A stretch of DNA of 39,948 nt, taken from the IMG/VR virus record IMGVR_UViG_3300030061_002367, positions 1 to 39,948 of that record; one strand, given 5' to 3'. This document shows, one piece after another, positions 1 to 8,533 of the stretch (positions within the stretch are counted from its first letter, which is position 1; the number at the start of each line of letters is the position of its first letter). Source of the DNA: a virus. A model generated the notes under the pieces. The model had not been told where the DNA came from. It made no database searches and saw only the letters and a list, made by a program, of their open reading frames with translations. A program made the position numbers and the translations under genes.

Positions 1-854
1 ACTTCTTTTGGCACCACTAAACAGAATCCAATACCAAGGTTGAATACATTACGCATTTCCTTCTCAGTAATGTCTCCCGCCTCCTGGATCTTGTTAAAGA
101 GTTCTGGTCTTTCCCAAGCATCATAATCAACATCAACTGTAAGACCCATTGGAAGGCATCGTGGAAGGTTCTCAGGCAGTCCTCCTCCTGTGATGTGTGC
201 CATGCCTAGGATAGGAACCTCATCCAATAGGTATTGAATAAGACGAGCATAGATGGTAGTAGGTCTCAACAACTCAGGCATATCCTTATAGTAAATTAAA
301 TCTTTAGACAACATATCATTGATGAGTGTGTATCCATTACTATGAAGTCCACTACTCTCAATACCAATGACTACATCACCTGCTCGGATATTACTACCAT
401 TAATAACATCATTCTTCTCTACAATACCAGTGCAGAAACCAGCAACATCATAATCAAATTGTCTGAAATGTTCAGCAGTTTCTCCACCTATGAGTTCCAT
501 TCCAGCTATTGTGCAACCAACGTTAATCCCATACACAATATCACTGACGTTACTATCAAGTGATTTGGCAGAGACATAATCTAAAAAATATAATGGTTTA
601 GCACCAGAACATATCACATCATTGACACACATAGCAACAAGATCCTGCCCAATAGTGGTGTAATCCCATGCAATTCTACAGATATTCATTTTAGTTCCGA
701 CACCATCAGCACCAGATACTAATACGGGATTCTCATATCCTGATGGAACTTCCATCATTCCACTGAACCCACCAATCTTAGGTGCCAATACCTTGAGATA
801 CTCAACGAAAGATCGACCTTTAATAATGTCAACTCCAGCAGTTTTATAGTCCAT
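1..854 (-). CDS. purM: Phosphoribosylformylglycinamidine cyclo-ligase (AIR synthetase), partial at the C-terminus
   Basis: PurM catalyses ATP-dependent ring closure of FGAM to AIR in de novo purine synthesis; phage copies are thought to support nucleotide supply during infection. The reading frame runs off the left edge of the window, leaving 284 codons; bacterial PurM is about 345 aa, so roughly the last 45-65 residues are missing. It aligns throughout with E. coli PurM: TAGVDI near the start, VSGADGVGTKM (nucleotide-binding and active region), DLVAMCVNDV, GGETAE, DYDVAGFC.GIVEK, SSGLHSNGY, AHITGGGLPENLPR, and FNLGIG near the cut end. The ATG overlaps the stop of the upstream 89-aa gene by one base (TGATG), and a good ribosome site (AGGAG) lies in front, so the start is secure and translational coupling is likely. 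No frameshift or lost motif is visible. The family call is firm; benefit to the phage is inference. Confidence 0.97.
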   Translation of the reverse strand, partial: MDYKTAGVDIIKGRSFVEYLKVLAPKIGGFSGMMEVPSGYENPVLVSGADGVGTKMNICRIAWDYTTIGQDLVAMCVNDVICSGAKPLYFLDYVSAKSLDSNVSDIVYGINVGCTIAGMELIGGETAEHFRQFDYDVAGFCTGIVEKNDVINGSNIRAGDVVIGIESSGLHSNGYTLINDMLSKDLIYYKDMPELLRPTTIYARLIQYLLDEVPILGMAHITGGGLPENLPRCLPMGLTVDVDYDAWERPELFNKIQEAGDITEKEMRNVFNLGIGFCLVVPKE

Positions 855-1123
855 CAGTAAATTTCTCCTTTGATAATACCTTCACGGTTTTTTAATTTCC
901 ATACGATGTAGTCCATAGTAGGGACACACTGAGGATTCCATCCAGCAAAAGTGGTGTGTTCTCCACTTGGAATATTCCAACAGGGAGCATTATCGTTGTC
1001 AAGATCTAGTGACTCACGATATGCTTTATCGCCCATCACTACAACTGCTCTCTCTGCCTGATTTAAACTACCAAAACAAGCAAATGCATTCTTCTTAATA
1101 ATGTCAGGTATGTGATGCTTCAT
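854..1123 (-). CDS. Conserved hypothetical protein, 89 aa
   Basis: I do not recognise this protein. It is a small soluble product without a signal peptide or membrane segment. It has two cysteines in the first half-to-middle (ACFG and PCWN), a VVVMGDKAYRESL stretch and an aromatic-rich centre (HTTFAGWNPQ). The ATG immediately precedes, in the same strand, the end of the terminase gene (terminase stop at 1124-1126), and a GGGAG ribosome site lies inside the terminase 3' end. The stop overlaps the purM start by one base. It is therefore part of a tight gp17-89aa-purM translational unit. A function in packaging or nucleotide metabolism is only suggested by position. Confidence 0.8.
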   Translation of the reverse strand: MKHHIPDIIKKNAFACFGSLNQAERAVVVMGDKAYRESLDLDNDNAPCWNIPSGEHTTFAGWNPQCVPTMDYIVWKLKNREGIIKGEIY

Positions 1124-2779
1124 TTATCTATACTCCCACATATAAGATCTATCACCATACTCATCCGTAGACGCATTAAACCATCTATCACCATCACCGT
1201 CAACAAAACTACTATCATCTAAACCATCACTCATAAATCCAAATGGTGCCATATCTTGTTCAATTTGATTTTTTTGTTCTTCATATAATCTTTTTCTAAC
1301 ATCTTGATCTGTTAATTCTTTAAAGTAATCTTGTGCCACCAACCATGCATAGATGACCAGACACATTGCCAAGTCATCATTACAACCTTCTTCAGCCTCA
1401 AATGAGTTATGTTTTGATATGAATGTAGTTAGTTCAGAGATAATCTCATAATCATTAAAAATAACTTTATCACTCTCAATCATTGCCTTTAGGTTGAGTG
1501 ATCCAACTTTTTTAACAGTTTTACTCATCTTGACACCAAGTTGAGTTTTCTTTCCAGAAAATCCTTGACCAACAATTTGACCTGCTCTACCTCTCATTGA
1601 ACACATCAATAGGTTTTGATATTCTAGATCATACTGGATAATACTTGCAACCTGATCACCAATATCATTTACCTCACATAATATAAAAGCACTATTATAG
1701 TTTTTGCATACATCATAAATGATGTTTGGGAAAAGCATTGGTTTGATATCATTATTCCTATACTTTGCAACTATTTTATGAGGAAACTCTGTAATATCAA
1801 CTACAACAAAAGCAGAGTAGTCTTCACCAACACCTCTTGCTACGTCAACAGTACATACATAATCATGATTTTCTACTGGAAATTCATATACATCTAATCC
1901 TGCACTCTGTTTTATCGGAGAATCATATACTAAAGTTCTTAGCTTACTTGGTGCAATTAGTGTATCTACTGATCCTAAGAACTCACATTCAAACTCAACT
2001 TTAAATTGTTGTTCTGATGTGTTAGCAATAGTCTGTTCTTTCCAAACATCATCTCTGCCAGGAACTTCAGACCAATGAACATCTGTAGGAATATATTCAT
2101 TTTTACTTCTTTCCGCATCGTGCCACATGCGGTAGAAGTGATTCATTCCGTGTGGTGTCGAGACAATAATAACTTTCGTATTTTTACCAGAAGTAATAGT
2201 AGGATAAACAGAGGCAAAAAACGAATCAGCAACGTGATTTGGAACAAATGCAAACTCATCCAAAAAGAGTATATTGAATGACATACCTCGGACAGCACTT
2301 GCGGAAGTTGAAGCAGCAAGAATTTTAGATCCATTTTCTAACTCCAGTGAACCTCTATTCCACACTAACACACCCTGTTGCATCCACTTGGGTAAGTTTT
2401 CGTATGCAGTTTGCAATCTGTTTAATAGTTCTCTTGCTGTAGCTGCCTTGTTCGCCAAGATGCCAATGTTAACACTATCATTGAAGACAGCATAATGCAG
2501 TAGATATGATACAACAGTGGTAGACTTACCAGTCTGTCGTGGCATCTTACAGATATTAAATCTGTTCTCGTGGAAATTATTAATTAATTTCTCTTGGAAA
2601 TCATAAGGATGAAACTGAGTTAATCCTTCATCAAGAGAAACAATCTTGATATAGTTGTTTGCAAAATAAACAGGATCTTCCTTACACCGCATAAATTCAA
2701 GGATTTGCTCCTGTGTGAATTCTATCGGTGTATTTGCTTTTTTTAGATTTGGATTGCCAAGGTATACATTATCAGACAT
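1124..2779 (-). CDS. gp17: Large terminase subunit (DNA-packaging ATPase/nuclease), T4 gp17-like
   Basis: This is the packaging motor that cuts concatemeric phage DNA and pumps it into the prohead through the portal. The 551-aa product has the usual two-domain layout. The N-terminal ATPase shows Walker A PRQTGKST at about residues 80-87, Walker B ILFLDE at about 170-175, and the coupling motif IIVSTPHG at about 204-211. The C-terminal RNase H-fold nuclease shows its acidic residues in VDVARG (D312), the CEVNDIGD segment (E369, D372) and CNDDLA (D468/D469), matching T4 D401, E458 and D542. It is slightly shorter than T4 gp17 (610 aa). It lies 7 nt downstream of the 581-aa mosaic gene and is not adjacent to gp16, from which three inserted genes separate it. 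No strong ribosome site precedes the ATG. Confidence 0.97.
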   Translation of the reverse strand: MSDNVYLGNPNLKKANTPIEFTQEQILEFMRCKEDPVYFANNYIKIVSLDEGLTQFHPYDFQEKLINNFHENRFNICKMPRQTGKSTTVVSYLLHYAVFNDSVNIGILANKAATARELLNRLQTAYENLPKWMQQGVLVWNRGSLELENGSKILAASTSASAVRGMSFNILFLDEFAFVPNHVADSFFASVYPTITSGKNTKVIIVSTPHGMNHFYRMWHDAERSKNEYIPTDVHWSEVPGRDDVWKEQTIANTSEQQFKVEFECEFLGSVDTLIAPSKLRTLVYDSPIKQSAGLDVYEFPVENHDYVCTVDVARGVGEDYSAFVVVDITEFPHKIVAKYRNNDIKPMLFPNIIYDVCKNYNSAFILCEVNDIGDQVASIIQYDLEYQNLLMCSMRGRAGQIVGQGFSGKKTQLGVKMSKTVKKVGSLNLKAMIESDKVIFNDYEIISELTTFISKHNSFEAEEGCNDDLAMCLVIYAWLVAQDYFKELTDQDVRKRLYEEQKNQIEQDMAPFGFMSDGLDDSSFVDGDGDRWFNASTDEYGDRSYMWEYR

Positions 2780-2786
2780 AACTTAC

Positions 2787-4532
2787 TCAGCAATTCCACT
2801 TTCTAAGAGATTTGTTAATTCTACTATCTGGATCGTTTGCTGTCTTTGATGATGTTAACTTTTTCTTCATTCCTTTCATTCTAGCGCAGAAGGATGCCCT
2901 CCTGGGATTTCCAACCTTCTTGCTTGGTGCTTTAAGGTCAGATCCTGGATTTTGCGCTTCATAAGACTTTCGTCCTTTTTCGTTGAGTCCACCTTCTTTG
3001 TTTTTTCCTGCTTTCTTTGTCCACGCTGCTGCTTCTGCGTGTAGGACTGGTTGTCCTGGTTCATAGTCGGAAACTGTGTGTGTTAATAGTTTCGCGCCAG
3101 GATATATTTTATCAATTTGATCTTGAATATCAGATCTGGTTGGTAAAGATACTTGAGGGAAGAACATCTTCAACATAATAGTTTGACTTCTAAACCTAAA
3201 AAGAACGCTGACAAGATTACCAGTTTTTGCTGGCATTCTTACTGCTTCTTCAACGGGACCAGGACATTCTTTTATACCATGTACTGGACACTCTTCACCT
3301 TTATGATTGTGCATACAACCTTTCTTTTCATCTAAAGAAGTTTTTGATATCAGTTGAATTTCTTCTTTCTTCGTCTTCTTAACACAGTTTGGATATCTCT
3401 TTCCAAACATAGTCTTCATACCTTTCTTCTCATAACCTTTCCAGCATGCTTCATCAAGCATATCGCTGCCAATACCTTTTGTAGCGGTTAAAGGTTCTGG
3501 TGTTATGATATCTACAGATTCATAATCTGTTGCAATGTAATTATCTCTCCAATTAGAGAATTCTTCTTTCTTGGTGCTATTGCCCCAATTGGCAGCACCT
3601 TTCTTACGACATTTGACTAGTGCTCCTGACGCATATGCACTTGGCCAAACTTTGTAACGTGATTTGACTTTATGATAGCAAGCGTCTTTTTCTCCCGCTG
3701 CTTCATCAATATCAATCTCATCACCTACTTCAACATTATTTTCTGCAAACCATCCACGATTTACTTCCAATGCACACAGAACTTCTCCATCAGAAGCAAC
3801 TGGTGTCTCGTCATATGGTTCTAATTGTTTAATACTTTCTACAATTCCTCCTTCGGTAATAAATGCAATATCAAGAGGAATTTTTGTTTCTTTCATGTAA
3901 AAGGATTGCTGTCCAACTTCTTCAAAGATGAATAACATTCCACTGTTAATATCCAAACTCTCACGGAACATTAAACCAAGATTAAAATCTCTAATGTTAT
4001 TTGGAATTTCAATCTGTAAAGGTAGTGTTGTAAATTCTTCAGTCTTCACGTTAATTGCCTTCCCTGAACGATTTGGGTTTGGATCTTTTTTATTCTTTCT
4101 ACGAAACGCTGCTTGTTCCTCATCTTTAGAAAGGTTGCGTTTCATTTTGCTAGAACCACATTTTGGTTTTGTGGTTTGTCCTGGTTGTTTGGCACAGGGT
4201 TTTCCCGAATATTTGCCACCCAATTGAACCCAACCAGGCTTCCCATCAGAAGAGCGACTCTTGCCAAACCAGTCACGCAAAGAACTATCACCACTTTTCG
4301 ATTCACTCACTCCTCCTCCATTGGATCCACCATTGCCACCATTAGACCCGTTACCACCATTACCATTACTATTACCATTACCATTTTTCTTCTCATCATC
4401 TACTGAATGTCCAGTTTCTTTGCGAAGATAACCAGAACGACCTACCATTTTATAACCCTTAGGAATGGGTTTACACTTTTCATCAGTGTAGCAATAGTAT
4501 TGTCCCTCTGGACAGCGGCCATTCTTAGACAT
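2787..4532 (-). CDS. Mosaic protein with DUF192-like domain and several Cys/basic modules
   Basis: The 581-aa product reads as a chain of short modules. Residues 1-36 form a Cys-containing segment (CPEGQYYCYTDEKC). Residues 50-75 are a Gly/Asn/Ser linker. Residues 86-155 are basic (RDWFGKS, GKPCAKQPGQ, KPKCGSSKMKR). Residues 172-272 resemble DUF192 (GLMFRESL, GMLFIFE, SFYMKETKIPLDIAFI). Residues 283-319 contain ACYHKVKSRYKVWPSAYASG, 360-385 a CWKGY..GMK..PNCV motif, and 406-424 a possible zinc site (C.HNHKGEECPVHGIKEC). Residues 498-581 form a basic tail ending in ASFCARMKGM and SRINKSLRKWNC. I recall similar modules recurring in marine T4-like phages, but no established function. It sits between gp16 and gp17 behind a late-type promoter, so a virion or packaging role is plausible but not shown. 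Confidence 0.85.
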   Translation of the reverse strand: MSKNGRCPEGQYYCYTDEKCKPIPKGYKMVGRSGYLRKETGHSVDDEKKNGNGNSNGNGGNGSNGGNGGSNGGGVSESKSGDSSLRDWFGKSRSSDGKPGWVQLGGKYSGKPCAKQPGQTTKPKCGSSKMKRNLSKDEEQAAFRRKNKKDPNPNRSGKAINVKTEEFTTLPLQIEIPNNIRDFNLGLMFRESLDINSGMLFIFEEVGQQSFYMKETKIPLDIAFITEGGIVESIKQLEPYDETPVASDGEVLCALEVNRGWFAENNVEVGDEIDIDEAAGEKDACYHKVKSRYKVWPSAYASGALVKCRKKGAANWGNSTKKEEFSNWRDNYIATDYESVDIITPEPLTATKGIGSDMLDEACWKGYEKKGMKTMFGKRYPNCVKKTKKEEIQLISKTSLDEKKGCMHNHKGEECPVHGIKECPGPVEEAVRMPAKTGNLVSVLFRFRSQTIMLKMFFPQVSLPTRSDIQDQIDKIYPGAKLLTHTVSDYEPGQPVLHAEAAAWTKKAGKNKEGGLNEKGRKSYEAQNPGSDLKAPSKKVGNPRRASFCARMKGMKKKLTSSKTANDPDSRINKSLRKWNC

Positions 4533-4559
4533 TCAATTAAAAAGAGTATCTACTCCATG

Positions 4560-4913
4560 TTATTTATCAACTATACTCTCTTTAAAATTTGAAAAAGTTT
4601 TTCTTATTCTTTCTTGTGGATTATCCATTCGATTTACAAACATTTTAGATGCTGATACCATAGCATCAATCGATGGTCCATCACCTTGACTGTTGTTTAA
4701 TGATAACTTCAATACTGGATATACATCAGAGAACCTCCACTTTGCTTCTCCAGATTCTCCAGGTGTTTGATAATCTTGAGTTAAATCATCTTCATCAGAA
4801 GGAAAAAGTTTCTTATCAAATCCTGCAACAGTTTGACCTCCATCATTAGTATACCCACCATTACCCACATTATTAGTTGGTTGCTCTTCTAAAAATTTTT
4901 TTAAACTTTTCAT
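4560..4913 (-). CDS. Hypothetical protein, 117 aa
   Basis: I do not recognise this product. It begins with a short amphipathic helix (KSLKKFLEE), followed by a Gly/Asn/Thr-rich flexible stretch, an acidic region (PSDEDDL) and a helical C-terminal half (AMVSASKMFVNRM, QERIRKTFSNFKES). It has no membrane segment or signal peptide. Its ATG overlaps the stop of the coiled-coil gene by four bases (ATGA), so the two are probably translationally coupled, and it may be a partner or chaperone of that protein. It is not gp16, which is clearly the 140-aa product at 7113-7535. Confidence 0.75.
   Translation of the reverse strand: MKSLKKFLEEQPTNNVGNGGYTNDGGQTVAGFDKKLFPSDEDDLTQDYQTPGESGEAKWRFSDVYPVLKLSLNNSQGDGPSIDAMVSASKMFVNRMDNPQERIRKTFSNFKESIVDK
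4561..4568 (-). promoter_or_regulatory. T4-type late promoter element GATAAATA
   Basis: On the minus strand the 8-mer reads GATAAATA, one base from the T4 late -10 consensus TATAAATA. It lies 28 nt upstream of the ATG of the 581-aa gene and overlaps the 3' end of the 117-aa gene. No -35 element is expected, because T4-type late promoters use the phage sigma gp55. Confidence 0.6.
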
Positions 4914-7090
4914 ACTTGTAATGCACTAAAGATAACTTTAAAAGTAGTTTCTGATGAGAATGTTGGATGACCAATTAATCTAAGTGCTCCACTACTAATA
5001 TCTGATGAGAATGTGGCAACTCCAATTGGTTGATTAATAGTTCCATATTCTGTCATGTACGTAGTAGTTCCATCATGAATAACATTGACAGTTGTCATAT
5101 TATAATTACTTCCTCTTGTAACCTGAACCTGATAGTTTGCAGATCTATATGTAGATGCACTTATAGACATAACCACAGCAGCACTGGTACTGGTTGTAGT
5201 AAGAATACCTGATTGTATATCTCCAGCAATTAGTTCAAGATTAGTAGCCGATACTGGTGCAAATGTAAACTCTTGAGCAGAAGCATCATACCTTAAAAAT
5301 CTACCATCACCAACATTACTAGCATCAACATCAGTTAAATCTACAAGTTTGCTTTCTCCACTAATTGATGTACTTGCAATACCAACCCATTTCGCTCCAT
5401 TGTAAATGAGTAATTGATTAGTTCCTGTAGTTTGGTCAAAGGTAACATCATCTAGATCCTTAATGAATCCAGCACCACCTCCACCAATGGTAGCAATTTG
5501 TTGTTGAATTCGGTTTATAAAAAGTTTATAGTGACTTTGTAACTGATCGATGGTTACAAAATTTTGATCTAAAGGAGTTAATGGGTCTGCTGAATTTTTT
5601 GTTGATGCATCTCCTGGTAGGGTTGGATTATCTTCTTTTAATAATGCTTTCTCATTAAACTCTGTAAGAATTTTTTCAATATAAACTACTTTTTCTGATA
5701 AAGATTTATTCTTTTCCTCAATAGAATCAATTTGAAGTCTCTCTATAACATCTTTTACTTCTTCTTTAATACTCTCAATGTTTTCATTTTGTTTTTTAAT
5801 ATGCTTTTCATTAACAACCAAATTAAGTTCTAAATCCTTAATCTGATTGGACATATTTTCTTCAAATTCACCTACTTCATTTTTTAGTACATCATAATAT
5901 TTTGTTGTACTAATATCTAAAACATTTTGAAGTTCTCTAACATCTTCTGCAAGAGTCTCCTCAAAGAATGAAAATTTCTTTGAGAACTTACCAAGTTCTC
6001 CAGAATATTCTTCTAACTTTTTGTTTTCATGAATTTCTCTATCTTTAAAATCCTTATAGAGAGCCATGTAAACATCAGATATATCTCCAATTTTTTGTTT
6101 GGAGTCATCAATTGTTAACTGCAATTCTTTAATTTTTTCTTCAACTAAAGAATCAATATCAGAAGTTTTTTCTATGACATCTTCAGACAAAAGTTCAACT
6201 CTTTCCTTTAAGGATTGAACTTGCTCTAGTACGTTGTTTTCTAATTCTTTTACTTCTTTCTCAGATTTTAGTTTAGTTTCTACTAGTAAATTGCTATATT
6301 TTGGAATTTCATTTTCGGTGAATTCTTTCACCATTAAATTTAATTTCTCAATTACCTCATCATATGCAGAAACTCTCTGCTCAGTCTTTAGTTCAGTTTC
6401 TGCAAAAAGTTTTTTATACTTTGGAAACTCTTCATTAACAAGATTACTTACAGTCTCATTAACATCTTTTGTTGTTCGCTTTAAGTCTCTCTTTAAGTCT
6501 GATACTATATTTTCATTAACTGTCTCAACATCTGCTAAGGCAGTGTTTACTTCTCTATTAACATCTTCTCTAATACCATCAAGGTCTTCTTCTACAAGAC
6601 CCTTAAAATTTGAAAATCTAGCATCAAACCTAATTTCGGATTCTGATACTAATTTCTTATAACTTGGAATATCAACATCTACAAAATTTTCTACAGTCTG
6701 GGAAAGGTTTGTAAAATCCTCCTTTATTTTATCGATAGTGTCACCATTAACACTCTTTATTCTTCCTTCAATTTTTTTGATGGATTCTTCAACAAAAAGA
6801 AGATGAGCAACCATTGCTTCATCTAAATCATCTTTATTGATCAGTCCTCTAATATCTTCTTTTACTTCTGTTATTTCTTTGGAAATACTTTCAACTCTAT
6901 CAATATTTTCCTTAAAGTTCTCAACCGTAAGCGAAAAGTCTGATATAGATTGTATATGATTTAAGTTAGTTTTAAAAGCACTAAAGGCCTCAGATACTGT
7001 TTCAATTTTTTCCAAAGAAACATTATCCTTGATCTTGTCAAAGTCGTTCTTATTCTTACCAAAAAAATCTGCAGGCTTCTTTAATGCCAC
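4910..7090 (-). CDS. Long coiled-coil virion protein with C-terminal beta domain (fibre/whisker-like)
   Basis: The 726-aa product is dominated by heptad-like, Glu/Lys-rich helix over about residues 10-480, with repeated units such as EFPKYKKL/EIPKYSNL and phrases like LVEEKIKEL and VKELENNV. After a short Pro/Thr/Ser linker, the last 190 residues are a Gly/Ser/Thr-rich beta region (GGGGAGFIKDLDDVTFD, LVDLTDVDASN, GRFLRYDA) like those at the tips of phage fibres. The probable start is GTG at 7090, with GGAG 11 nt upstream; no in-frame ATG gives an equally natural N-terminus. A late-type promoter element lies 23 nt before the GTG. The likely role is a trimeric fibre or whisker attached to neck or tail. 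T4 fibritin (wac) has a comparable coiled-coil architecture but lies between genes 12 and 13. The structural call is moderately confident; the attachment site is inferred. Confidence 0.8.
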   Translation of the reverse strand: MALKKPADFFGKNKNDFDKIKDNVSLEKIETVSEAFSAFKTNLNHIQSISDFSLTVENFKENIDRVESISKEITEVKEDIRGLINKDDLDEAMVAHLLFVEESIKKIEGRIKSVNGDTIDKIKEDFTNLSQTVENFVDVDIPSYKKLVSESEIRFDARFSNFKGLVEEDLDGIREDVNREVNTALADVETVNENIVSDLKRDLKRTTKDVNETVSNLVNEEFPKYKKLFAETELKTEQRVSAYDEVIEKLNLMVKEFTENEIPKYSNLLVETKLKSEKEVKELENNVLEQVQSLKERVELLSEDVIEKTSDIDSLVEEKIKELQLTIDDSKQKIGDISDVYMALYKDFKDREIHENKKLEEYSGELGKFSKKFSFFEETLAEDVRELQNVLDISTTKYYDVLKNEVGEFEENMSNQIKDLELNLVVNEKHIKKQNENIESIKEEVKDVIERLQIDSIEEKNKSLSEKVVYIEKILTEFNEKALLKEDNPTLPGDASTKNSADPLTPLDQNFVTIDQLQSHYKLFINRIQQQIATIGGGGAGFIKDLDDVTFDQTTGTNQLLIYNGAKWVGIASTSISGESKLVDLTDVDASNVGDGRFLRYDASAQEFTFAPVSATNLELIAGDIQSGILTTTSTSAAVVMSISASTYRSANYQVQVTRGSNYNMTTVNVIHDGTTTYMTEYGTINQPIGVATFSSDISSGALRLIGHPTFSSETTFKVIFSALQV

Positions 7091-7112
7091 GTTTAATATA
7101 ACTCCGTCTCTA

Positions 7113-7535
7113 TTATTTATTCTCTTCTTTTGCCCCCTGTTTTAGCATCTTCGCAAGTTCTGCAGTAGATCCAACGAAGAGTGCATTATTAACAGTAGAG
7201 GGCCCGCGAGATTGCTTTTCTTCTTCAACATCTTTCAGTTTTTTCTGAAGATCCATTAACTTATCTGTGGCATCAGCAACGTTTTTAATTAATTGACCTG
7301 CAACTTCATATGCTCTAGGCATTTCACTTTCTTGTGCAAGTTCTAAAATACCATTGATTGCTTCTTGCCCCTTTTCAATTATACTGTAAAGATTACCCCG
7401 TGTATAAGTATAATCTTTTTTAATGTCATCTGAGGTTTCTTTAATTTTTTCAATTTTATCATTAACAACTTCAGACTGCACAATGTCTCCTTTGACATTG
7501 AACTCATCATTTAAAGTATCAAATTTACTTGTCAT
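7113..7535 (-). CDS. gp16: Small terminase subunit, T4 gp16-like
   Basis: The small terminase forms an oligomeric ring that stimulates gp17 ATPase and helps start DNA packaging. The 140-aa product is close to the T4 length (164 aa) and aligns along its core. EMPRAYEVAGQLIKNVADAT corresponds to T4 SPRHMEVFATLMGQMTTTN, and NALFVGSTAELAKML corresponds to NATVFMGSPTDLMDEI. The central region is predicted helical and coiled-coil (DKLMDLQKKLKDVEEEK), as expected for the oligomerisation domain. The ATG overlaps the gp15 stop by four bases (ATGA), keeping the T4 gene order 15-16. In contrast to T4, gp17 does not follow directly. Confidence 0.93.
   Translation of the reverse strand: MTSKFDTLNDEFNVKGDIVQSEVVNDKIEKIKETSDDIKKDYTYTRGNLYSIIEKGQEAINGILELAQESEMPRAYEVAGQLIKNVADATDKLMDLQKKLKDVEEEKQSRGPSTVNNALFVGSTAELAKMLKQGAKEENK
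7114..7121 (-). promoter_or_regulatory. T4-type late promoter element AATAAATA
   Basis: AATAAATA on the minus strand, 23 nt upstream of the GTG start of the coiled-coil gene. It overlaps the last codons of gp16. It matches seven of the eight bases of the T4 late consensus. Confidence 0.55.
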
Positions 7536-8533
7536 GTTATTGTTCCACTAAATCCAAAATCATCACCCTCTTCAATTAATACATTATCGGCAGCATCGAT
7601 AACATGTATCTCTGCACCCCTGAGATGTTCTGTTGCAGTTGTCTTATCCTGTGCTCGCAAGACAGTGAGTTTATTACCAGTGATGGATTTAATGAATAAC
7701 TCTTCATCATCAATAGCAATATAAGATTTGGCAGTCAAACCACTTACACTTTCAACTTCAATTATTTTATTGGTCTTGGCAATATCCACAGATACGGTAG
7801 TGGCAGCATCTCCAGTATAACTCTTAGTTGCCCTTGGAACAGAAGAGTAACTGAGTTCTCTTGTTGCATTTGATACATCTGTTCCAGTAAGATAACTGAT
7901 AGTAGATTTCTTGATAATATCCTTGGTTGCAGAGGTAGCGGGACCAAACAGATATGTTTTTGCAGTAAATCTTAAGGTATAAAGAAGAACTCTTCTTGTT
8001 GTAAAATCTCCATCATAATCATCTTGCATGGTGATATTCTCAAGAATTACTGGAATATCACGTTTCTCCTGTATTGAATCAACTAATTCAACGGTTAAAT
8101 TATATGCTGGTTGAAAGTATGGTAAAATTTGTTCAACAATTTGAAGAGCATCATCATTTAGTTTTGTCATAATACTCAGTTCAAATTGCATATTATATGG
8201 AACTGGCATATATATTTTTTTAGACTCAGATCCATCATCTGGGTCTTTTACTGTATATTGTTGTGTTGTTGTTACTTTTCTTGCTGAATCATATGTCATT
8301 CCAGTAAACTCAAATGCCATCCTTGGTAATGTAATTGCAGTCGCTTTATTGAGATCTGACTGCTGTTCAAGTCTTGCAAGAAACTTTTGAGTTGGTCCAT
8401 ACGACAAAGGAACCCTGATAGTGTTGATCACATTATCAGAAGAATTAGTTTGTTTGATGGTTAATGAATTAAAAAGAGTACCGAAAGATACAATGGTTCT
8501 CCTCAAAATTTCGTTATAAAAATATTCAAACAT
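7532..8533 (-). CDS. gp15: Tail sheath stabiliser / tail completion protein, T4 gp15-like, with C-terminal extension
   Basis: gp15 caps the contractile tail and joins it to the head neck. The N-terminal two thirds follow T4 gp15: MFEYFYNEILRR (T4 MFGYFYNSSFRR), IRVPLSYG, LPRMAFEF, and the hallmark QIVEQILPYFQPAYN near residue 140. At 333 aa it is longer than T4 gp15 (272 aa). The extra C-terminal part, from about residue 245, contains a beta module with IAIDDEELFIKSI, TVLRAQDKTTATEHLRG, a pattern also visible in gp7 and the 2525-aa protein of this window. A late-type promoter element lies 40 nt upstream, and AAGGA precedes the ATG. Its stop overlaps the gp16 start. Confidence 0.95.
   Translation of the reverse strand: MFEYFYNEILRRTIVSFGTLFNSLTIKQTNSSDNVINTIRVPLSYGPTQKFLARLEQQSDLNKATAITLPRMAFEFTGMTYDSARKVTTTQQYTVKDPDDGSESKKIYMPVPYNMQFELSIMTKLNDDALQIVEQILPYFQPAYNLTVELVDSIQEKRDIPVILENITMQDDYDGDFTTRRVLLYTLRFTAKTYLFGPATSATKDIIKKSTISYLTGTDVSNATRELSYSSVPRATKSYTGDAATTVSVDIAKTNKIIEVESVSGLTAKSYIAIDDEELFIKSITGNKLTVLRAQDKTTATEHLRGAEIHVIDAADNVLIEEGDDFGFSGTIT

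Noticed and set aside
342-563. Plus-strand frame of 73 codons
   Set aside because: It lies opposite purM, whose frame is unmistakable; it has no ribosome site or promoter.
4560-4913. 117-aa gene as the small terminase because it lies near gp17
   Set aside because: The 140-aa gene at 7113-7535 carries the gp16 core motifs and follows gp15 as in T4.
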